From positions 1 to 47,985 of the forward strand of contig JALLLT010000095.1 in assembly GCA_025266875.1 (NCBI GenBank): a DNA stretch of 47,985 nucleotides. Reading direction: 5' to 3'. Source of the stretch: Fennellomyces sp. T-0311. Its lineage: Eukaryota > Mucoromycota > Mucoromycetes > Mucorales > Lichtheimiaceae. Shown one piece after another: positions 12,373 through 21,249 of this stretch. The notes below the pieces were generated by a model that saw only the letters and a program-made list of their open reading frames with translations, was not told where the DNA came from and ran no database searches. The position numbers were made by a program, and so were the translations under genes. Each line of letters begins with the position of its first letter. Position 1 is the stretch's first letter.

Positions 12373-13290
12373 GCGGTAGGGCCTTTTATTTCCAGCGGAT
12401 GCATAGTTACACATATATTCTGGTTTCTGCTGCAAACTGTTATTGCCGCTTCTTTTTCCGTTTTCTTTCACTTTTTTCAATCTTCCACTGGCCCTTTCAA
12501 AAGCTCAGGTAACAATTCACTGCTGCCGGTTCTTCTTCACTAACAAATCTATTCCCAAGGCTGTACCCTTTATCGTCATCAGGTATGCTATATGAAAACT
12601 GGCCACGTTACTTTTACTAACGAAAATGTATTAAGCCGTGCGCGATTTGCCGATATGAAAGTACGTAATGTTTTCCTAACGCTCTTTCAAAGTCTCTTTT
12701 GCTAACTCATTGCTCCTTCCATAGCGGACATTCAGGCATCTCACTACGCCTGTTGTTCATTTCCAACCCAATCTGAAACAACTTCCAATTGCACTTTTCA
12801 GATGGCGTATTATTTTACTGAAGGTACTTTCTTTCATCACTTGCGGTTCTTACACAAGCATGTAGAGCTTTTCCTGTTATATGCTGCCATGAGCGGTCTT
12901 TATGACGACTGTTGGGCTTCTCATTTTATCATTGCTAGCTTCTTTTCACTTTTAGCCACTATACCATTCTCTGCTTTCATCTAGCATAGCTGCTTTAGAC
13001 CCTTTCATATATATAGCATAGATTATAGCTTTTTTAAATTGCAATGAATAAAATTGAATTTGTTACCACCAATCTCTATACGATTTTACGGTTGCTATAA
13101 AAATACGCGTTGAATAATCCACCAATCAGTATATGACCCACCATGCACGATAAAAGTATGTAATGCGATGTATGTACATTATAGTTTCAAACGTCATGTG
13201 GAAAATTTCGTACATATGCGCAGAAGGCAGTTACTTGCATTATGCAAAGTGCTGTTAGCTTTATGCACGCTAAAGCTCCCGTTTTTAGTA
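12373..13290. other. CACTA-1 right noncoding arm
   Basis: Pyrimidine-rich on the plus strand, thus a purine-rich leader or promoter region for the minus-strand partner gene. Short open frames here show no recognisable protein. No other feature seen. Confidence 0.45.
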
Positions 13291-13299
13291 GGCACCCAG

Positions 13300-13443
13300 G
13301 TCCATATATCAAGTACTTGATATACGGCAAGGAAGTACTTTTTTTGCTGCATATCGCAAGTACTTGATATACGTATATCAAAGCATATATCAAGCATTTT
13401 TATGCATATATCAAGTACTTGATATATGCCTTGTTGCCCAGTG
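13300..13443. repeat. CACTA-1 right subterminal palindrome cluster
   Basis: TATATCAAGTACTTGATATA is present in full near 13408-13427, with TATCAAGTACTTGATATA near 13306 and CGCAAGTACTTGATATACG plus half sites TATATCAAGCAT between. The left end carries the same motif; the other two CACTA elements do not. Confidence 0.82.
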
Positions 13444-14567
13444 TAAGTCCAATATTAACAATGTATCTTATACCTACTCGATTCAACGGTTACAACATAC
13501 CACGTTGAAGTGGAATATGCGGGTGCATATGATAGTGCTTTCGCACCATGGCTACAATTTGGTCACGATGGTCCGCATTCGGGCAAATTTTTCCACTGCG
13601 GTCTGATGGTGGAACAAAGCGCAAAGAAACGAATGGGAATTGCTCGCGAGCATCTGCTGCATTGTAGCGCGGATCAACTCTTTTGTCTTCACCCAACCGT
13701 AGCTTTACTGCTCGTTGAATATGTCAGAGACATAGGCGTAGTGGATGACGACCAAACACAGTTTCAATTGCATTGATTTGGCCGCGATTCTTGTCCGAAA
13801 AGATGAAGTCCGGGGCAAATCCATGAGTCTGTAGACTACGGAAAAAGCGTCGTATCATCTCCTGGCGTGAAGGTGCTCTTTGGTGTTCTGGAACGACGCC
13901 ATCATTAACATCAAGGAACATATAGGCGATGGGGAATCCACATCCATTAAAGTTGGCAACAACGCCGAAGAGCTCGTATCCCATTCTATTCGTCTTATAT
14001 GTCGAATCGACATGGAATTCGCGTACCAGAGGGGATGCACACGCCGAAACAAAAAACTCGGTGACAAAACCGAAACCAACAACACCACCATAATTCCGAT
14101 AAAGAATCTGTTTTTTATTCATCATAAATATGTATGAACTCTTTATTGTTGACTACCATTTTTGTTGCATAGTAATCATCGCAAAGAAAGCTATGGTCAT
14201 GCACATATGGTTATCTTACACATACCTTGCAGACACCATTGGTGCCTCTATCAACGTGCATTATGGCCGAAGTAAGTTGATTGTCGTGGAGTTTATAACG
14301 GTTTTCAACTTGACGCGCCCATGAAGCATAGACCTACAACATCATCATCGTACCAACATCATACCACCACTTGTTACATACCTGTGGTTGCGTAACAGTA
14401 CCAGCAGCAGTCGGAAACTGAGCAACAATGCGACGATATAGCGGTTGAGCTGAAAGCTCTTCCGCATGTTCGACGATATACTCACGAACTTCTCGCGGCA
14501 TCTCTGTGCAGATATTCTCTCGCAGTCGAGGAGGAGGGTGACCAGAAGAGTGCTGAATTTTGAGGTA

Positions 14568-14782
14568 CAGTCATTCCAGATCCAAACTATAATTTTATAA
14601 AGTGCTTTTCGGAAAATGAATGAGTGTGTAGTTGGAAAAGTCGACCATTGGATGGTAAAATGTTATCCCGTCAGGAAGTTGTACACTGAAAGCGTAAATG
14701 GATATGGTGCTCGTGAAAGTCTGTTGCTGTAATCTGAAAAAGGAAAAACCTTTGCGAAAGTACAAAATCGACTTGGAAAAAA
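14568..14782 (+). repeat. Mariner left terminal inverted repeat (about 215 bp)
   Basis: Matches the reverse complement of 20368-20582 with only about three mismatches seen by eye, suggesting a recent insertion or sequence homogenisation. Contains an open frame of about 70 codons that is probably coincidental. Confidence 0.93.
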
Positions 14783-14831
14783 AACACGAAGTGCCTGAAC
14801 AATAGGTCGATAAAAATGACATATTTTATTA

Positions 14832-16080
14832 TTATTGATAGCAGGTGCTAACCTGCTTCATACATAAATCAATCCAGGAGTGACAGTCATTTTTACTGAC
14901 AGACATGACTATTTCTGTTACTCTTGAGGCAAGGTTGTCGTTGGGACTAAGTGGGGTTCTTCTTATCTCCTTCGTCAACTTGTTCCATAAATGGTAGCTG
15001 GGAACAAAAGATGAAGATTTTGCTGGAACGAGAATAACCCCATGGTGTGCCTTTTTGATAGCTTCAATCACCTTTCGATTATCGCGGTATGGCAGATCCT
15101 CCAAAACAAAATACATGTTCGGTTGTTCACGCTCCTTGAGAATCTGGATAACACTCTCTACAAATTGCTGGAAATGATCGAGTCGTGTCCCTTTAGCAGC
15201 CCCTTGAATTTCGAAGATTGGCAACTTCTTCATTTTTGCTGACCGATGCGCTTCATGAGAATACGCAAAGATACGATCACCATTAAGACACACATAGCCA
15301 CCAAGTTCGATGGGAATATCAGTCTTCTTGGGCTTTTGTGCGACAATCTTAATGTCAGCCCTGGCCAACTTGCATCCGTCGATAAAGACACACTTCGTCC
15401 CGTAGTCAACTCGGTTTTCAAACAAGAAGTGCGCATACTGCTTTTGATTTTGATTGACAGTAGCCTCTTCACTTTCCATGACCAAAGGACGATGTACAAA
15501 AACGAGATTGAAAGTCAAGTTTGCCTGTAAGTAAGACTTGATCACCTTGTTGATGGTTTTTTGCTCTTGGATCCTATTACATTAGCATTGACTCTTTGCA
15601 CAAAATACGATGTGGTACCTGGATAAGCTTCGCTCAGCGCATATGCAGCATCTTTCAGAACAATCCGAGGACCAGAAGTGCTCACATATTCGGCAAGGAA
15701 GGATTTTTGTTCCAGAGAAAGATCGTTGAATGGAACTTCGGAACGCAACTTGTAACCCGGAAGAACTTCTGGATTGGCGAGCATCATGTCACGAAGTTTA
15801 TAACCCGTGGATTTTCCGAGTCTGTTATTTTTGCTGCTTGGTATACGCTGGTTTCCGTATTCTTGAGCGTATCGACAAATTTTGCGACACGTTCAGGCTT
15901 ATTACCGGACTTCACGTTTAGAGACCAAACATATTGATCACTGACATCAGATGAGGAGGTAGCTGCAGATGCTGTGATATCATGTTCGGGAATATGGTCG
16001 GAAACTACTCCTTGCATGCCATTTGACATCTCGCGGAGATAGTTTTTTGAAGCTTCGTAATAAAAAAAAGTTGGGTGCAT
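14832..16080 (-). pseudogene. Mariner paralogue with degraded catalytic triad (gene B)
   Basis: Homologous along its length to gene C: ...VLPGYKLRSEVP matches ILPGYRLASEVP, and KCVFIDG matches DCVFIDE. The first catalytic Asp is kept, the second aligns to Glu (FVLEDL versus IVMDNC) and the catalytic Glu aligns to Tyr (VPSYHLW versus NPIEKVW), so it should not cut DNA. Start MHPTFFYY at 16080, 43 bp downstream of a TATAAAA. Intronless. The frame is broken twice, near 15827 (A5 run) and near 15560 (A6 run), read on the minus strand; one added A in each gives an unbroken 416-residue frame. It is either a fresh pseudogene or a real gene with homopolymer miscalls. It could act as a regulator or hetero-oligomer partner. 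Confidence 0.7.
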
Positions 16081-16122
16081 AGAGTAGGAAAGTAAAGTAA
16101 ACTTGGTTGTGGATAAAGTGTG

Positions 16123-16135
16123 TCTTTTATAAAAC
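16123..16135 (-). promoter_or_regulatory. TATA box of mariner gene B
   Basis: Minus-strand TTTTATAAAAGAC, 43-55 bp before the chosen ATG at 16080. Confidence 0.5.
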
Positions 16136-16152
16136 ATCTGTGACACAAGTAT

Positions 16153-16650
16153 CTACTCTATTTGTGGCTTTATGTACGACTGGAAGAATTCATCAACCTC
16201 TGGGTCTGAACGAGCTGACCGAGCTTTCGCCACCTTTACTGGGGCTGACCTGGGCACTGGAGGATAGCCACGCACCTTGACATAGTAGTTGATCAGACCC
16301 GTAAGCGTTTTGTACTTAATCTTGGTCTGCTCCGCAGTCTTCGTACATCCGATCTTGTCAACGTACAGAAGTCGGAGTGCCGTCATCACTTGCTCCTTGC
16401 TGCACGTGTTGTACTTCCCTCTCTTCGCACGAGGTTTCCTTTCCTTGACAACCTTCTGCTTGTCACCACTCTGCTTGGTTACAGCATTAGGAGGTGCAGA
16501 GTGGGACTCACTTGGCGCCTCTGTCATGACTTCGTCAACATCCGCTTCCCCCATGCCGCCTTCTTCAAACTCTGCCAGGTCGTCCAGTGGAATGCTGGCA
16601 GCATCGTTGGATTTTGTGCCTTTTGGGCCAGAAAGAAAGTTCTTCAGCAT
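16153..16650 (-). CDS. Mariner-borne HTH (psq-like) protein, gene A
   Basis: 165 aa from the Met of MLKNFLSGPKG; a Met at 16689 in the same frame is only 18 bp from the TATA box and is less likely. The N-terminal half is acidic and low in complexity, a basic KPRAKRGKY patch follows, and then a segment KEQVMTALRLLYVDKIGCTK...TLTGLINYY with the spacing of a pipsqueak-type helix-turn-helix. Same strand and direction as gene B, whose TATA box lies just after this stop. A DNA-binding role at the element ends or central array is plausible; inference only. Confidence 0.6.
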   Translation of the reverse strand: MLKNFLSGPKGTKSNDAASIPLDDLAEFEEGGMGEADVDEVMTEAPSESHSAPPNAVTKQSGDKQKVVKERKPRAKRGKYNTCSKEQVMTALRLLYVDKIGCTKTAEQTKIKYKTLTGLINYYVKVRGYPPVPRSAPVKVAKARSARSDPEVDEFFQSYIKPQIE

Positions 16651-16706
16651 GATGTTGCGTATGTTATATAGGGAGAAAATGCAAGGCATACTAAAAAAGA
16701 ACCACC

Positions 16707-16717
16707 GTCTTTTATAA
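16707..16717 (-). promoter_or_regulatory. TATA box of mariner gene A
   Basis: Minus-strand CTTATAAAAGAC. It lies 57-67 bp upstream of the preferred ATG at 16650. Confidence 0.5.
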
Positions 16718-16970
16718 GCGCTGTCGTGTGTAACACCAGTTTTTTATATGTTGGAGCTGTTGAGCACAAAGTTTAGCAGTACTGTTAAGAGAGTGATGTT
16801 TAGTGGCCTTTTTAAGGCTCGAAATCGATCCACGACATTGAGCAAAAGCATTTAGTGGTTTACACTATCAAATAGAGTAATAAAATTGGTCACAATAATT
16901 TAGGATTGATATTGATCACATGGAGTACTGTATTTTGGGCGTCGTGGGAACATATGATTGGGATGTATGT

Positions 16971-17897
16971 TTAAGCAAAGGAATAACTGAATTTAAGCAA
17001 TTAAATTCAGTTGGGAACATCTTAGGTAACAGAGTGTGCACTATATACGTACTCAGTTGGTGCCGTGTAACAATTGAAATTGACACAAGAAATGAGAAGC
17101 TGGTTCAGCACGTCGTATTGAGAATCAAGTTAATCCGACAGTTGGGACAGTAATCTGGAAGGGAAATACAGCACATAAATTTAGCTTGACATTAAGCCAT
17201 CATATTCAGTGCTCCGATTCATCTTCAATATTTAAGCCTGTCAAGTGGTCACTTGAGCTTTTAAGTTTGTCCTGCCATTTTAGCAGTTAAATAAAGTATT
17301 CAAGTTAAGCCTTCGAAGTTGTTTTTTTTTGGGTACCGGTATTAAGCAAATTTAATAAGTGTTTGGTTTGAGCAACAATGTATAATGATTTAAGTGCTCG
17401 GATATCGCACATTAATTCAGATTTTAATTAAGCTGACCAACATTTATCAATTAGGAATGTCTATTAAGCATACAAACAAAAGAGGATTAAGCATATGGAT
17501 TAAGTATAGAAGAATTATAAAATTAAGCATGTGTAATTAGCTGATGAATTAGGTGGTATCTTAATCAAAAAAATTGAGCGTTGACATTCAGCAGCAACTT
17601 GAGTTTGTATGACGAGTATTAGGCAAACAGAAACAGCTTTCATGTTCAGCTTACAAATGCAGCTGTAAACATTTGTACGTATTTATCGAATCAACTAATC
17701 GCATGATTTAAAAAGCAATGCATATCTGTATATGCAGCACACTTATTAAGTAAACAAATTAAGCAAGGCGAATGAAAGATTTGAGCTTTCAAATTAAGCA
17801 CAAGGAAACAAAAGATTTAAGCTTTGTTATTTAGCACAATACTTTAAGCATAAGCATGTGAAGCTTAAGCTCTGAAATTTAGCACAGTAAGTTAAGC
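16971..17897 (+). repeat. Dispersed TTAAGC motif array in mariner centre
   Basis: I count sixteen TTAAGC hexamers on the plus strand between 16971 and 17897 (for example 16971, 16993, 17192, 17232, 17342, 17464, 17523, 17794, 17892), often as TTAAGCA, plus TTTAGC variants, with essentially one copy on the other strand. Spacing is irregular. Chance expectation at this base composition is under one per kilobase. No open frame explains it. Confidence 0.75.
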
Positions 17898-18029
17898 ACA
17901 AGATAAGGATTGAGGTCTGTAACGTAGTACCATAAAATTTAGTAGTCAGCATTGTATCACAACAGCTCATGATTTCAATTATTTATTCAGCGTATGGGGT
18001 TTTATATAGAGTCATCGGATGCTATATTG

Positions 18030-18473
18030 TTATATTTTAGAAATGTCATTGGATGCTACATTTATAAATAAGAATACTCCCATACCTTCATCATCGTCAT
18101 CGTCTAGCTCACTTTCTGATGAGGAAATAAGCTCTCCCAAGGCGTCATATCCAGCATAGGGACAAACAAACGGTGGTCCCCTTGCATTTAAGCCGCCGCA
18201 AAGTGTAATGTAGTGCTTATACCAGGTTGGAGTACTTGGATGCATCAGAAACAAGATCGGATATCTGCAGAATATATGGGTTTGATCATGTTGGCATTGT
18301 CCACAAACATTCGTTGATCGACTATGGTCGTCTGGAAACCCGTGACATGCTGTTCCCTTGATGAAGCAGCGGACACAAATTAATCTGGGTCTTCTCCATG
18401 CTGGGTAGTCCGCAGTACGATGTCGTGGTTGGCGATAAATTGAGCAGCCAGGCAGTTGACTTTGGGTTTGCAT
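18030..18473 (-). CDS. Possible zinc-cluster protein in mariner (gene D)
   Basis: Open frame from ATG 18473. Six cysteines follow C-x2-C-x6-C-x13-C-x2-C-x8-C (CVRCFIKGTAC ... CGQCQHDQTHIFC), close to the fungal Zn2Cys6 pattern. An acidic tail SSESELDDDDDE precedes a likely donor GTATGG at 18085, so coding may end or splice there. It lies in the divergent central region, same strand as genes A and B. No relative recognised; function unknown beyond possible DNA binding. Confidence 0.42.
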   Translation of the reverse strand: MQTQSQLPGCSIYRQPRHRTADYPAWRRPRLICVRCFIKGTACHGFPDDHSRSTNVCGQCQHDQTHIFCRYPILFLMHPSTPTWYKHYITLCGGLNARGPPFVCPYAGYDALGELISSSESELDDDDDEGMGVFLFINVASNDISKI

Positions 18474-18645
18474 AGATTTTTTCCCTTGAGCTTGCGCAAT
18501 TCAAGAGAAGAGATGAATTAGATACATGTATCTTCACTTTTTATGTAGCACACTAATGTAGCACAATGACCGAAATTGTAATAAGCATGTGTATAAAGGT
18601 AATCTTCTAATCAGGGTGTTACATAATGATTGTAGAGCCGGTCAA

Positions 18646-18656
18646 TGGTATAAAAA
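18646..18656 (+). promoter_or_regulatory. TATA box of mariner transposase (gene C)
   Basis: GGTATAAAAAG, 39-49 bp before ATG 18695. Confidence 0.55.
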
Positions 18657-18694
18657 GCTGTTGAGACAGTGAATAATTTACTCGTAATTCAACT

Positions 18695-20327
18695 ATGACG
18701 CCTCCCATTAAATTTATCAAGTGCCAACCCATTGACGGCAGCTTTAAACGCAATACCAGACGACGTGTTGTAGCCAAGAAGAGAAAGACGAAGGCTACTA
18801 CGAGACGGCCTGCAAGAACCAGACAGGCGGATGCTACAACTGGTTTGCGATTTCACTTCCATCGCCCACGAAACCCAGCGCCATTTGCAAATCTGGAGAT
18901 CAATTTTTCGGGCCCTCCTACATACTACAGCTATCGAGACCTTGGTGACGACGGCGGATTCAATGTTAGAATTTCCGGTCCAGCTCAAGACGTAGAGCGT
19001 GCTGTTCGTACTGTTTACGAAATGAAAGAGATTCCTGAAGAGCCTAGTATCCAAGAGATTATGGATACAGAGCAAGACGAGGAATTCAATGATCTGGTGG
19101 CCTTTGAAAAGATCGAAGTCACAGAGACACCTTCATACGTTTGGACAAAGAGATACTCGCCTAAAAAGGTCAGCGACTTTCTCGACTCAGTGATGAACCA
19201 AGGTGTTTCTGTGCCGGTAGCTGCTTCCAAGCATCGCATCGGTCAAGCTTCAGCGTACATATTCCGCAATGAATATCTCGAGGATCCTTCTATCCTTCCT
19301 GGATATAGGCTTGCTTCGGAGGTGCCTCGACCATGTCATCACCAGAAAATCTTCGAAACCCACACTGCCTTCATCGATGCACTCATACGCGAAAACCCAT
19401 TGCGTACGATTAAAGAGATGCACTTCAAGCTTCTTGAGAGCTTTCCAGGTCATTACTACCCTTAAGCTTCATAATAAGCAAGTTAGCTAATGCGTATATT
19501 GGTTTACAGGATTCCAAATAAGTCCATCTGCTGTTCATCGTCATGTCAATGGTACAATGGGGTATAGCCTTAAAAAGGTACGAACGATACCCCAGGCAAG
19601 GAATTCTCCAGAGAAGAAACAGCAGCGGTACGATTTTATCCGAAATCTCCGAAAACATGGAATCGATTTCTCGAGAGACTGTGTTTTCATTGACGAGACG
19701 GGATTTCACAAGAAAGGCCTCCGAAGTCAAGGATACGCTAAAAAGGGTGTCCCATGCGTTGTCGAAGTTGCTGATGATTCTGGAGTTAATCTTTCGGTCA
19801 TTGGCTGCATGTCCTATTCAGGAGTTATTTTACTCTCAAGACATGCGCCCAAGGTGGATCTTCTGGATTATCATGGGGAAATTGGTAGCAAGAGAAAGCG
19901 TAAAGATCATTCTTACGGTACTACTTCTACTCATTTCCACGACTTCATTGTGGACCTGCTTCGTGTGATGAAAGAACTCCGTATCGACAAGAAGTACATC
20001 GTTATGGATAACTGCTCTATCCACAGAGGTGACGGTACCGAGGATCTGATCAAGCAAGCTGGTCATACGTTGCTTTTTATGCCTCCCCGAGCACCTTTTT
20101 TAAATCCAATCGAAAAGGTGTGGGGTCATCTGAAACGAGAAGTTCACCGTACCCCTCTCTTCTCTGACAGCGATCTTATTGAGCGGATCGAACAAGCAGC
20201 CAAAAACGTATCGATTGCTCACTGCAGAGGATACATAAGAAATTCTCTTACGTTTTTTGATGCTTGTCTGAACAAAGAGGACATTTTTTACGATGAGCAG
20301 TTTAGAAAGGTTGATATATCCGAATAA
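18695..20327 (+). CDS. Mariner/Tc1-type DDE transposase (gene C)
   Basis: Exons 18695-19448 and 19510-20327 give 523 aa; the donor is GTCATT (non-consensus beyond GT), the acceptor TTTACAG, and the join reads ESFPG then FQISPSAVHRHVN, an HTH. Catalytic residues: Asp in CVFIDETGF, Asp in VMDNCSIH, Glu in NPIEKVWGHLK; 34 residues separate the last two, hence DD34E. The N-terminus is about 180 residues longer than ordinary Tc1 transposases and holds an Arg/Lys-rich patch (RRRVVAKKRKTKATTRR), probably a nuclear signal, and a region of unknown fold. No break seen. It ends 40 bp from the right terminal repeat, mirroring gene B at the other end. Confidence 0.88.
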
Positions 20328-20367
20328 ATTTTTGCATGATAATTGCATAATGCCACACTGACTATAT

Positions 20368-20582
20368 CTTTTTCCAAGTCGATTTTGTACTATCGCAAAG
20401 GTTTTTCCTTTTTCAGATTACGGCAACAGACTTTCACGAGCACCATATCCATTTACGCTTTCAGTGTACAACTTCCTGACGGAATAACATTTTACCATCC
20501 AATGGTCGACTTTTCCAACTACACACTCATTCATTTTCCGAAAAGCACTTTATAAAATTATAGTTTGGATCTGGAATGACTG
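20368..20582 (-). repeat. Mariner right terminal inverted repeat
   Basis: Inverse of 14568-14782, ending ...GGAATGACTG next to the TA duplication. Confidence 0.93.
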
Positions 20583-21249
20583 TATACATACCCACTCTCC
20601 CGGTCAATATACCCCGAGATTTTCCCATTGCAGGGATGAGTTCGCATGCGAGAATGAAGACGAGCACGAACTTCATCCGGTACTTGAGATTGAACTCTGG
20701 TATCCTGACAACAGACATACTTAAAGGAAATCGAGCGTCATAGCCGTGGATCAGCAAGGTTCTCCAGGTAATACATATAACCATCGCATGCCTCGATTTG
20801 ACTAACGATGTGCATAAGAAGAGCGCGATCGTCAGTCAGTTGCAGCATGAACCCTTCGATTAACACATCGGCCTCGTATACATAGGATACACCGGCTAAA
20901 AAAAGCTTGTTAAGTATAGTTTCGGTTTATTCTGATCATTTGATACAAACCATCAGTGCGTGCTGGGATAAACTCAATCATTTCTTCCATTGTCGTCGTG
21001 AATTCCGAAGCTGGGCGTGTCACATTGGACTGCCTACGACGACAGGTAATACACGTCCTGTACTGTCCATTTCTAGCCGTAAAATCCCGGATAGGACGAT
21101 ACACCTTGCAGTGGAAGCAATATTGAAGAGAATCTATGGTAAAGAGCGAAGATATGTGGCTTACAACAAAAAAACTTAATTTGACCTGTCAGAAAATGAA
21201 ACTTAACGGTGGCTTCATCTGTGAAAATTTGGAAACGCGTAGCCGAACG

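Larger units (their letters stand above)
6476..13443. mobile_element. CACTA-1: intact-looking two-gene CACTA element
   Basis: Begins CACTGCGCGAAAACCC (6476) and ends ...GCCCAGTG (13443), flanked by TAA on both sides (6473-6475 and 13444-13446), the 3-bp duplication of CACTA elements. It interrupts an intron of MULE-2 at its 3' splice site: the exon ending at 13501 joins the exon starting at 6471 in frame. Contents: transposase (plus, 7896-11057), convergent partner gene (minus, 12272-11129), noncoding arms, and element-specific palindromes at both ends. Both genes read open throughout, so this may be the autonomous copy of the three CACTA elements here. Confidence 0.92.
14568..20582. mobile_element. 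Large Tc1/mariner-type element with several genes and 215-bp inverted repeats
   Basis: Starts CAGTCATTCCAGATCC and ends with the inverse, flanked by TA (14566-14567 and 20583-20584). Removing it with one TA rejoins MULE-2 coding as ...ESGYVY then LKIQHSS... in frame. At 6,015 bp it is several times longer than ordinary mariners. Contents: two divergently transcribed transposase paralogues, each stopping about 40-50 bp from its terminal repeat; an HTH gene; a possible zinc-cluster gene; and a central TTAAGC-rich noncoding region. Confidence 0.93.
2068..21133 (-). pseudogene. MULE-2 transposase gene, split by mariner, CACTA and Harbinger insertions
   Basis: Exons read on the minus strand: 21133-20951; 20895-20585 joined to 14567-14382 across the mariner; 14333-14226; 14107-13501; an intron that holds the CACTA at its 3' end; 6471-5852; 5793-5670; 5603-5404 joined to 2370-2068 across the Harbinger. 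All phases agree. In order: a CFHC...CITC zinc-finger-like start, a region with YVYLKIQHSSGH, the MULE catalytic Asp motifs HVDSTYKTN and FIFSDKNRG, the Glu motif MMIEAQWR, a SWIM finger CGCPAF...LCKH, a ten-Asp run and a coiled-coil C-terminus. Two in-frame TGA codons were seen: 20740-20738, and 13726-13724 where family logic expects the Trp of CLWH. The start codon was not found; 21133 is only the first exon boundary I can support. Confidence 0.85.
1496..21249 (-). mobile_element. MULE-2: Mutator-like element inserted in MULE-1, itself carrying three insertions
   Basis: Flanked by a perfect 9-bp direct repeat TACTAACTT (1487-1495 and 21250-21258), the duplication size typical of Mutator elements. 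The ends are inverted: CTACGCGTTTCCAAATTTTC near 1503 matches the reverse complement near 21223-21242; the outermost nine bases are imperfect. Without the mariner, CACTA and Harbinger insertions and their target copies the element would be about 3,733 bp with one gene on the minus strand. The MULE-1 frame continues across the empty site except for one base in an A7 run near 21289-21295. Confidence 0.85.

Noticed and set aside
14595..14822. Open frame of 70-odd codons inside the mariner terminal repeat (also at 20343-20555)
   Set aside because: Present only because the repeats are near identical; no protein motif, no independent start context.
16971..17897. CRISPR array
   Set aside because: Motif is a hexamer with irregular spacing, no repeat-spacer structure, and the genome is eukaryotic.
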